From contig KI543219.1 of the NCBI GenBank assembly GCA_000496215.1, positions 269,153 through 285,289 on the forward strand: a DNA stretch of 16,137 nucleotides, given 5' to 3'. Made by a program: the position numbers and the translations under genes. Positions 1-5,686 of this stretch are shown here, in pieces. Position 1 is the stretch's first letter. Every line of letters starts with the position of its first letter. The notes beneath the pieces were generated by a model. The model was not told the origin of the DNA, ran no database searches, and was given only the letters and a program-made list of their open reading frames with translations. The DNA is from an uncultured archaeon A07HN63 (GTDB lineage: Archaea; Halobacteriota; Halobacteria; Halobacteriales; Haloferacaceae).

Positions 1-347
1 ATGATTTCGTCCTCGCCAACATCAATAAAGACGACGGCGTCGAGATCGGTGATCCCGTCCAGGTACTCGACCTGTGAGAGATTCCGCGGGTAGCCGTCGA
101 GGATGAAGCCGTCGGTATCGGCGATGGCAGCCTCGACGATCTCGTTGACGAGTCCGTCGGGGACGAGTTCGCCTGCATCCATGTACTCCCGCGGGGTGCC
201 GTACTCGGTTTCCATATCCTTGTTCTCTCGGAGCGCGTCGCCGGTCGTGATGTGTTCGAGATCGAACGCGTCGGCGAGACGCGCGCTCTGGGTTCCCTTT
301 CCGGCACCGGGCGGGCCAAGCAACAGGAGTCGATGACTCATAGACAT
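1..347 (-). CDS. adk: Adenylate kinase, N-terminal part (runs off left edge)
   Basis: Predicted adenylate kinase, a cytosolic enzyme that converts AMP and ATP to two ADP. Seen, numbering from the ATG at 341: a P-loop GPPGAGKGTQ at residues 9-18, the NMP-binding signature TTGDALR at 32-38, and DGYPRN at 82-87, which fits the family's AMP-binding DGFPR motif. About 113 residues are present; the family usually has 190-220, so the LID region and C-terminus lie beyond base 1. Two in-frame ATGs (347 and 341) are possible starts. A TATA-like element 18-30 bases before 347 suggests a nearly leaderless transcript, and no Shine-Dalgarno motif is visible. The gene follows the response regulator on the same strand after a gap of about 106 bases and appears to have its own promoter. 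The identification is firm; only the exact start is open. Confidence 0.95.
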   Translation of the reverse strand, partial: MSMSHRLLLLGPPGAGKGTQSARLADAFDLEHITTGDALRENKDMETEYGTPREYMDAGELVPDGLVNEIVEAAIADTDGFILDGYPRNLSQVEYLDGITDLDAVVFIDVGEDEI

Positions 348-364
348 ACATAGTCCGGCTGGCC

Positions 365-377
365 TTATAGATGTAAA
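365..377 (-). promoter_or_regulatory. Putative promoter (TATA-like box) of adenylate kinase
   Basis: On the minus strand the sequence TTTACATCTATAA lies 18-30 bases before the ATG at 347 (24-36 before the ATG at 341). This is the spacing expected for a haloarchaeal TATA box driving a leaderless or nearly leaderless mRNA. No Shine-Dalgarno motif precedes either start. The assignment rests on position and composition only. Confidence 0.5.
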
Positions 378-453
378 TGATTCCGTCGGCAGAGAGCGAA
401 CTACGACTCACGGAGAAACGGATGGTACAGTGTATGAGTCATCGTTGGGCGGT

Positions 454-1035
454 CTATTCCGGGATGTCTTCGCCCCGGAGCAAGCGTTCAGTTGTCTCGT
501 TGAATACACTGAGCGTCTCGTCGATCTCCGCCCGCAGATGGCTGATATCCTCCTCGAGTTCCTGAAACTGCGTGTTGTTTTCCAGAGTGGCACTGGTGAA
601 TTCGGATTGCATGATGCTGTATTTTTCGACGGCCTGATAGTATTCGGTGAGCAGCGTCTCGTATCGGTCAAGCATCCGAACCTGTTCGATCGTATCGAGC
701 AGTTGCTCTTTGACGATAGGTTTTTTCAGATATTTGCTAAACTGGTAGTCGAGAACCTCCATATCAGGGTCCAGCGCTGAAATGATGATGACACGACAGT
801 CGTAGTCTTCAGCGTGAATGTGATCAAGCACCTCGTGTCCGTGCATCTCGGGCATCCGGCGGTCGAGTAATATCACCTCTACCTCACGGGTCAGCGTGTC
901 GACTGCTTCCTGCCCGCCTGTTGCGATATGCGCCTCATACCTGTCGTTGATAAAGAGCTTGTAACACTTCGCCACCCGCTCCTCGTCGTCAACGATGACC
1001 ACTGTTGGTTCGTCGTTCTGGCTTTGTACCGACAT
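454..1035 (-). CDS. Response regulator with receiver and HalX domains
   Basis: Cytosolic response regulator. Residues 1-115 (from the ATG at 1035) form a receiver domain: acidic pocket D16-D17, phospho-acceptor D58 in ILLDRRMPEM, switch residue S86 in IIISALD, and K105 in LKKP. Residues 121-187 are a charged, coiled-coil-prone helical segment that fits HalX, a C-terminal domain typical of haloarchaeal regulators. There is no recognisable DNA-binding helix-turn-helix or output enzyme, so output is probably by protein contact. No histidine kinase is in the window; the nearest kinase is the divergent Ser/Thr kinase across an AT-rich spacer. A GTG at 1053 would add six residues and sits closer to the TATA-like box at 1081-1090. 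I prefer ATG 1035 because the homologous core starts soon after it. Hand counts give about 49% GC in two sampled 60-base lines, lower than nuo. Confidence 0.93.
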   Translation of the reverse strand: MSVQSQNDEPTVVIVDDEERVAKCYKLFINDRYEAHIATGGQEAVDTLTREVEVILLDRRMPEMHGHEVLDHIHAEDYDCRVIIISALDPDMEVLDYQFSKYLKKPIVKEQLLDTIEQVRMLDRYETLLTEYYQAVEKYSIMQSEFTSATLENNTQFQELEEDISHLRAEIDETLSVFNETTERLLRGEDIPE

Positions 1036-1080
1036 TTTCGATGTATACACCACGAAAGGCCAGACGGCCGGGTGGTTCTT

Positions 1081-1090
1081 TTTCTATAAC
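1081..1090 (-). promoter_or_regulatory. Putative promoter (TATA-like box) of the HalX response regulator
   Basis: The minus strand reads GTTATAGAAA here. Transcription about 25 bases downstream would begin near 1058-1060, leaving a leader of about 6 bases to the GTG at 1053 or about 24 bases to the ATG at 1035. The call is based on spacing only. Confidence 0.4.
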
Positions 1091-1247
1091 GCCGCGAATG
1101 GTTTGTATATTTCTAAACATTCAATTAGAATAATCTGTTAGAATTATGAACCCATATTGCCGTGTTTATTTGGAAAATATTGGATGTATAAATGAAAAAT
1201 GGAATAATAATTAAAATATTCTATCACCTCGCGCGGTGCTGAATAAG
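1091..1247. promoter_or_regulatory. AT-rich divergent spacer with paired 10-base repeats
   Basis: Non-coding spacer between the response regulator and the kinase. Hand counts of the two 60-base lines covering 1081-1200 give about 27% GC each, far below the surrounding genes. It holds TTAGAATAAT (1125-1134) and TTAGAATTAT (1138-1147), a 10-base direct repeat with one mismatch and a 13-base period. AAAATATT occurs twice, at 1174-1181 and 1213-1220. These could be regulator sites or simply chance repeats in AT-rich DNA. No gene with support lies here. Confidence 0.45.
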
Positions 1248-1255
1248 TTCTATAC
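1248..1255 (+). promoter_or_regulatory. Putative leaderless promoter of the Ser/Thr kinase
   Basis: TTCTATAC lies 24-31 bases before the ATG at 1279, the expected distance for a TATA box of a leaderless haloarchaeal transcript. There is no Shine-Dalgarno motif before that ATG, which agrees. A second AT-rich candidate at 1211-1220 would give a longer leader. Confidence 0.5.
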
Positions 1256-1278
1256 CAGCTGGTCACCTGTTGGATGTA

Positions 1279-2868
1279 ATGCCACCCTCGCACAGGCCGG
1301 ACGTTTCGGCTGTGGCGAGTCCACCCCGCCGGTCACTCACATACGACGATCTATCGATCACCGAGCAACTTGGCGACGGTGGCCACGCGACTGTGTACAA
1401 AGCAGCTGTCAAAGGGTATGAAACGCCCGAATGCGTCGCTGTCAAGGAACCCGCAAATGAAGCGCAAACACTGCCCGCAGATGACGCTAGAGAGTTCCTG
1501 CAGGAAGCGGAAACGTGGGAACAGCTCGACTACAGAGAGCGACATAAACAGCTGTACGCGGAGTACGAGCACCTCGTCGGGATCGTCGACACCGGCGATA
1601 GGCTCCCGTGGATCGCTATGGAGTACATGGACGGCGGGACGCTCGCTGATCGTCTGGAGGAATCTACTGGTCTTCCTATCCCCAAAATTCGCTGGTTTGC
1701 CACCTGTGTCTGTCGCGGCGTCGAACTCGCTCACTACGAGGGAATCTCGCATCTCGATCTGAAGCCGGCAAATGTGCTGTTTCGGTCGACACCAGACGGA
1801 GAGTGGGATGTCGCTAAGATAGCCGACTGGGGGACATCAAGGCGACCACTAGAATCAGCTGACGACAGTGGGCTGTCGGCCGCCTTCAGCGCCCCCGAAC
1901 AGTTCGATCCTGACACGTTTGGCGAACCCGATTCAATGACCGACGTGTACCAGATCGGCGCGATCATCTACGCGATGGCCGTTGGCGAGCCACCGTACAC
2001 GGGTAGCCGGATCGAGATCTCTAACGCGGCCACAGACGGGCCCGAACCACCGAGCACCCACCGGGAGGAACTGCCAGACGAGTTCGATCAGGTGATCGCG
2101 CGGGCGATGGCCCCCGACAAGCAGGATCGCTACCGGACGATCCGTGATCTCGCCTCCGCAATCGCCGATGTCCCCGCACCGCGGACCACAGCAAACGGCG
2201 GCAGCACGCGGCGTACCACCACCAATGATAGTATTCTCGCGCCTGTTGGCTCCAAAGAGCCGCCAGCCGATACAGGCAGGCCGCCACAGGGATCCAGTCG
2301 AACAAAGAGTGCCACGGACGGCGTAAGTAGCACTGTGAAAACTGACCGGGATAGCTCCCCAGTTCCGGATCAGATCGACGAGGTTGGCGAGGTTGGCTTT
2401 CCGCCCTGCAAACAGCCCGTCGAGGTGTTTCCAGCCGATGGTGAGTATCTCGTCAGGGAGTTTCGATCCGAGCCAAGCAATGCAACGGTGTTTTCCACCC
2501 ACGACAAGCGGATGGCAGCGATGCGGGCTGCCTCAAACAAGCTAACCGAGGACAATCACCCCTGTACGCTGCGGTGGGATTCCCACAACAGCGTTGGTGA
2601 ACTCTACTGGAACGAGCACTTCGAATCGCTCGGCGTCGAGTACAGTGAACTGTTCGATGCGTGGGTCGTCATCTCGAAACCGAATGCGTATACCTTCTGC
2701 GCCGCGCCGAGCGCAAAGTGGGCCTACAAGGATGGGAAGCGGATTCAGCAGGCCTACGATTTCAAAGAACTCAGGATCTGTTCGCGTCAGGGAGAATGTC
2801 AAAAGATCGTTGAGCACCGGTTTATGCGCCACTCGCTGACAAAATCCGGTGTTACATTCAACCGCTAG
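1279..2868 (+). CDS. Hanks-type Ser/Thr protein kinase with unrecognised C-terminal domain
   Basis: Predicted soluble protein kinase of 529 residues, counted from the ATG at 1279 (an in-frame TTG at 1270 is less likely). Kinase domain, residues about 25-300: glycine-rich loop GDGGHATVY near 32-40, ATP-binding lysine K56 in VAVKE, catalytic loop HLDLKPAN at 158-165 with D160, metal-binding DWG at 183-185 (the usual motif is DFG), and APE at 205-207. The catalytic Lys and both Asp are kept, so activity is plausible. The catalytic loop has Leu where RD kinases have Arg, which suggests activation without classic loop phosphorylation. Residues about 300-380 are a Ser/Thr/Pro-rich linker. Residues about 385-529 form a compact region rich in Trp, Tyr, Phe and Cys that I do not recognise. 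No membrane segment is visible. The gene is divergent from the HalX regulator and convergent with the CBS-ParB gene, so it is probably monocistronic. Substrates are unknown. Confidence 0.9.
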   Translation: MPPSHRPDVSAVASPPRRSLTYDDLSITEQLGDGGHATVYKAAVKGYETPECVAVKEPANEAQTLPADDAREFLQEAETWEQLDYRERHKQLYAEYEHLVGIVDTGDRLPWIAMEYMDGGTLADRLEESTGLPIPKIRWFATCVCRGVELAHYEGISHLDLKPANVLFRSTPDGEWDVAKIADWGTSRRPLESADDSGLSAAFSAPEQFDPDTFGEPDSMTDVYQIGAIIYAMAVGEPPYTGSRIEISNAATDGPEPPSTHREELPDEFDQVIARAMAPDKQDRYRTIRDLASAIADVPAPRTTANGGSTRRTTTNDSILAPVGSKEPPADTGRPPQGSSRTKSATDGVSSTVKTDRDSSPVPDQIDEVGEVGFPPCKQPVEVFPADGEYLVREFRSEPSNATVFSTHDKRMAAMRAASNKLTEDNHPCTLRWDSHNSVGELYWNEHFESLGVEYSELFDAWVVISKPNAYTFCAAPSAKWAYKDGKRIQQAYDFKELRICSRQGECQKIVEHRFMRHSLTKSGVTFNR

Positions 2869-2962
2869 CCGACACGCTGCGAATGAGTACCTGCTATCAC
2901 AACCCAATCCCGCTGTGAATAGCCGTAGAAGTGGGATGAACGGGGGATTCGGACCACCGCGT

Positions 2963-3757
2963 TCACTGTAACTGTGTCGTCGTTTTCACGAGCGGATGCC
3001 GGCTGTGATCGACGACAGTAACGTCGTCAATCGAGGACAGTCCCTGCTCGGCGGCGGTCTTGGCCATCCCGAGTTCGATCCGTTTCTCGGGCGTGATGAC
3101 GTAGGCCTCCATCTCGTCGATATCCAGCTGGTCGGCCGCGAGCACGCGGTGGTGGCCGTCCGCCAGATACAGCCCACCGGCGTCGCCGTCGCGGGTGTCG
3201 ATCACGACCAGCGGTTCGGCCAGCCCGCGTTCGAGTTCGTACCGCCGACCGTCGAGTTCGTCCGCGTAGATCTGCTCCTGTGTCGGGACGAGATCGGCCA
3301 GTTCGACCTGTCGGCGCTCCTGCTCGATCTCGACACCGTGAAGTTCGGTCAGCGTCCGCCGGAGTTTGCCCACTTTTTCCGGTGTCGCCCGCTCGATCTG
3401 ACTCCGGATCACGTCGGTATTCGAGATGATGCCGGTGAGTCGGCCCTCGTCGTCGACGACCGGAAGCTTCTGTATGTCCGACCGCAGAATCACCCGCGCG
3501 GCATCGGTGACGCTCATATCGGGGTCGGCGACGATGATGTCGTGGCTCATGACCTCGGCGACGGTCGCGGTATCGTCGGCCGCCAGCAGGTCACGACCGG
3601 TGACGAATCCTGTGACGACCTCGTTTTTGCAGACCGGAAACCCGCTCGGCCCGTCGGGATCGTTTATCCGCTCGGTCACCGCCGACACCGAGTCCGACGG
3701 GGCCACAGTGGCCACATCGGGTGTCATATACTCGCTGACAGGTGGCTCCCGCTCCAT
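2963..3757 (-). CDS. CBS-pair protein with a ParB/SerK-like domain
   Basis: A 264-residue soluble protein. Residues 7-60 and 66-120 are two CBS domains, each with the usual YMTPD or VMSHD entry and a GFVTGRDLL or GIISNTDVI exit; CBS pairs commonly bind adenosine nucleotides. Residues about 121-152 are a charged helical linker. Residues about 153-222 look like the ParB/sulfiredoxin fold, with DGHHR at 200-204 and PTQEQ at 158-162. As I recall it, the archaeal free-serine kinase SerK has the same DGHHR motif and a catalytic Glu in a PHEQ context, aligning with E161 here. A metabolic nucleotide-dependent enzyme is therefore as plausible as a DNA-partition role; no helix-turn-helix or ParA partner is visible. 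The ATG at 3757 is preceded 25-31 bases upstream by a T-rich TATA-like box. It shares a spacer with the divergent zinc-ribbon gene. Domain calls are firm; the function is an inference. Confidence 0.85.
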   Translation of the reverse strand: MEREPPVSEYMTPDVATVAPSDSVSAVTERINDPDGPSGFPVCKNEVVTGFVTGRDLLAADDTATVAEVMSHDIIVADPDMSVTDAARVILRSDIQKLPVVDDEGRLTGIISNTDVIRSQIERATPEKVGKLRRTLTELHGVEIEQERRQVELADLVPTQEQIYADELDGRRYELERGLAEPLVVIDTRDGDAGGLYLADGHHRVLAADQLDIDEMEAYVITPEKRIELGMAKTAAEQGLSSIDDVTVVDHSRHPLVKTTTQLQ

Positions 3758-3781
3758 TGTCGGTGGTACAGCTAACCTCGG

Positions 3782-3788
3782 TAAAAAA
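3782..3788 (-). promoter_or_regulatory. Putative promoter of the CBS-ParB gene
   Basis: The minus strand reads TTTTTTA, 25-31 bases before the ATG at 3757, which fits a leaderless start. An alternative TATA-like TATAAAATA on the minus strand at 3832-3840 would give a leader of about 50 bases. A GAGGT motif lies too far from the ATG to be a good ribosome binding site. Confidence 0.35.
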
Positions 3789-3861
3789 GGTGCGGTCAGG
3801 GCGGCTGTGGCGGCTGTCGGTATCGGCCATTATTTTATACCCGCAGGTTACATTGAGTGAT

Positions 3862-3889
3862 AAACAATATATACGTGTATATACTGTTT
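3862..3889. promoter_or_regulatory. Near-palindrome in divergent promoter spacer (candidate operator)
   Basis: The core at 3867-3882 is ATATATAC followed by GTGTATAT, a 16-base dyad centred between 3874 and 3875 with one mismatched pair (3872/3877). It is flanked by AAACA (3862-3866) and TGTTT (3885-3889), which are also inverted, with a slight spacing asymmetry. It lies between the two start codons of the divergent CBS-ParB and zinc-ribbon genes, where a regulator could control either or both. Its AT-rich nature means it could also be promoter sequence or chance. Confidence 0.4.
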
Positions 3890-3907
3890 GTAACTGCTGT
3901 TCCAAAG

Positions 3908-3914
3908 TATTATA
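3908..3914 (+). promoter_or_regulatory. Putative leaderless promoter of the small zinc-ribbon gene
   Basis: TATTATA lies exactly 25-31 bases before the ATG at 3939, the canonical TATA position for a leaderless transcript. No Shine-Dalgarno motif is present, which agrees. This supports the small downstream frame as a real gene. Confidence 0.55.
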
Positions 3915-3938
3915 CGCGGGAAAGCCTATTTAACATAC

Positions 3939-4085
3939 ATGTTTGATCGCGTTCGACAGTGGTTGGAGACAGTGTTGGCTACCGGGCAACGCGAGCAGGT
4001 CGATGCCTGTGTCGAGTGTGGCGGTCTCTCCCCACCGGGGGCCAACCGCTGTGGGGACTGTCTCGGCACGGTACAGGCCGATTGA
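3939..4085 (+). CDS. Small four-cysteine zinc-ribbon-type protein (48 aa)
   Basis: A 48-residue open frame, ATG at 3939 and TGA at 4083-4085, short enough to be missed by length-filtered gene finding. The N-terminal 20 residues are amphipathic (FDRVRQWLETVL). Then come two knuckles, C24-x2-C27 (CVEC) and C38-x2-C41 (CGDC), with ten residues between them, a typical zinc-ribbon spacing. Haloarchaea are known to encode many zinc-finger proteins under 100 residues, several with regulatory roles. No function can be assigned here beyond probable zinc binding and protein or nucleic-acid contact. A TATA-like box at 25-31 bases upstream supports expression. It is divergent from the CBS-ParB gene across a palindrome-bearing spacer and convergent with the DHH gene. 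I am fairly sure it is coding because cysteine spacing and promoter position agree. Confidence 0.75.
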   Translation: MFDRVRQWLETVLATGQREQVDACVECGGLSPPGANRCGDCLGTVQAD

Positions 4086-4146
4086 CGCGGGGGTGGCTGC
4101 GGCTTCTTGCGGCGAATAGGCCGTGTGTCTGCGGCCCCTACCGGGA

Positions 4147-5601
4147 TTAGTCCGGAGGAAAGCGCAGTGGGACATCGCTGTCGAGCTGGATCTGTGGCGC
4201 CGAATCGAGGGCCTCGAAAAACCGGCCGGCGATGGTGTCGTGAACCACAATCGAGAGCGTTTCCCACTCCTCGACCGTATCCAGCACACCCATCGGCACC
4301 TGTGCGCCTGCCATGTTCGCGTGGCCGCCTGCACCCCCGATCTGGCCGAGGGCGTCCCGCAGCGTCTCACCGAGGTCGACAGCCGAGCTGCGGGTTCGCC
4401 CCGAGACGTAGATCGTCTCCTCGGTGTAGCCGAAGACGATGACGGTCTCGATGCCCTCCATGTCGAGAAGCTCGTCGGCGGCCTGTGAGAGCGCATCGCG
4501 GTCGCCGAGCTGGCCGACACAGCTCGCCAGTGCTGAGCCACGAACCTCCCGGTCCTCGATTGCCGTTGCCAGCGTGTCCAGTACCGACGAACTCACGTCC
4601 GGCGAGTCGATCCGGGCGATCGCATCCTCGGCGGCGTGGTCCGAGAGGAACGCGGCCGCGGTGAAATCAGCATCAGAGACGCCGCGGGTGAACTGGTCGG
4701 TATCGGTCTGAATCCCGTACAGCAACGCCGTCGCCAGCGACTCGTCCGGTGTGAGCCCGAGTTGCCGGAGGTATTCGACCATGATCGTGCTCGTCGAGCC
4801 GATATCCGGCCGGATGTCGAGAAACCCTTCTCGCTCGTCGATCGGCTGTCGCTGTGGATGGTGGTCGACGACCAGCCCAACGGGCGTCCCCGGCGGCAGG
4901 CTATCGTTGACGCCGGGGCGGGCGTGATCGACGAGCGCGATCGCGCCGAACTCGTCGGGCGAAAACGACTCGGTCGACGTTGCCGTCAACGGTAGCGACA
5001 GCAGGTTGACGAGCGCGCGGTTCTCCTGATGGGTGATCTCGCCGAAGTAGTAGGCCTCGCTGTCGACACCAGCCCACTCGGCGATGCGTGTCAGCGCGAG
5101 GGCGCTGGCGATGGCGTCGGGATCGGGGTTGTCGTGCGTGACGACAGCCAGCGGGGCCGACAGCGGCCGGATCGCCGACAGCAGCCGCGCGATCCGATCA
5201 CCGTGCGGCTCGCCGGCAACCGCGAGCAGCCGGTCTGCCATCTCTGCGTCCGGGTCGATATAGCGGTCGGCGACCGCATCCAGCTGTTGACCGTGACTTT
5301 CGCCGGCGGTGTCGTGTGTGGTCGAGAGAAGCGTTGCCTCGGGGAACACCTCCCGGGCTCGCATGGCGATTCGGCCGTGTCGCTCCGGATCGGTCGCGGC
5401 GACGACAACGGTATCGGCGATATCGGGATAGTTCGACACGTCGGTCGGATCGGCCTCGACAGCCCGGATGCCGTCCTCGCGGAGCGTCGTCACCCAGCCC
5501 CTGTCGTCGGTGACGACATAGAGTGTGCCGGGCTGGTCGGCGATGTGATCGGTAACGGCCCCGCCGGCAGCCCGATCACCAAGGACGAGCCGACGCATCA
5601 T
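4147..5601 (-). CDS. DHH/DHHA1 phosphoesterase with N-terminal RCK/TrkA-N-like domain
   Basis: A 484-residue soluble protein. Residues 1-125 resemble a TrkA-N/RCK nucleotide-binding domain (LVLGDRAAGGAV near the start, then alternating strands and helices). Residues about 145-325 carry the DHH phosphoesterase motifs: HDNPDPDAIAS at 156-166, VDHARPG at 224-230, VDHHPQ at 245-250, DIGSTST at 266-272, and TDTDQF at 299-304. Residues about 355-460 are DHHA1 with GGAGGHANMAG at 422-432. All metal-binding Asp and His positions appear intact, so it should be a Mn-type phosphodiesterase or phosphatase. Family members act on nanoRNA, pAp or cyclic di-AMP; the substrate cannot be told here. Adjacent Met codons at 5601 and 5598 are possible starts, and no good Shine-Dalgarno motif is seen. 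It lies 85 bases after nuoN on the same strand, so read-through from nuo is possible. Confident on family, open on substrate. Confidence 0.9.
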   Translation of the reverse strand: MMRRLVLGDRAAGGAVTDHIADQPGTLYVVTDDRGWVTTLREDGIRAVEADPTDVSNYPDIADTVVVAATDPERHGRIAMRAREVFPEATLLSTTHDTAGESHGQQLDAVADRYIDPDAEMADRLLAVAGEPHGDRIARLLSAIRPLSAPLAVVTHDNPDPDAIASALALTRIAEWAGVDSEAYYFGEITHQENRALVNLLSLPLTATSTESFSPDEFGAIALVDHARPGVNDSLPPGTPVGLVVDHHPQRQPIDEREGFLDIRPDIGSTSTIMVEYLRQLGLTPDESLATALLYGIQTDTDQFTRGVSDADFTAAAFLSDHAAEDAIARIDSPDVSSSVLDTLATAIEDREVRGSALASCVGQLGDRDALSQAADELLDMEGIETVIVFGYTEETIYVSGRTRSSAVDLGETLRDALGQIGGAGGHANMAGAQVPMGVLDTVEEWETLSIVVHDTIAGRFFEALDSAPQIQLDSDVPLRFPPD

Positions 5602-5686
5602 GGCTGTACGTGGGTGGCGATTCGGGAAAACAGTGCCGTGTCGGTGGCGACGGGATCGTGGCGAGAGGAACCACTCGACCGGCTCG

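Noticed and set aside
331..444. Inverted 11-base match ATGAGTCATCG at 331-341 and 434-444
   Set aside because: The copy on the minus strand is the adk start. An 11-base match at this distance is not surprising in a 16 kb window, and no arms or extension support function.
1146..1214. A 22-codon open frame in the AT-rich spacer
   Set aside because: Short, Asn-rich and AT-driven, with no domain, no Shine-Dalgarno motif and no properly placed promoter.
4119..4136. Small hairpin GGCCG/CGGCC after the zinc-ribbon gene as a terminator
   Set aside because: Only five pairs and no T-run, so terminator function is not supported.
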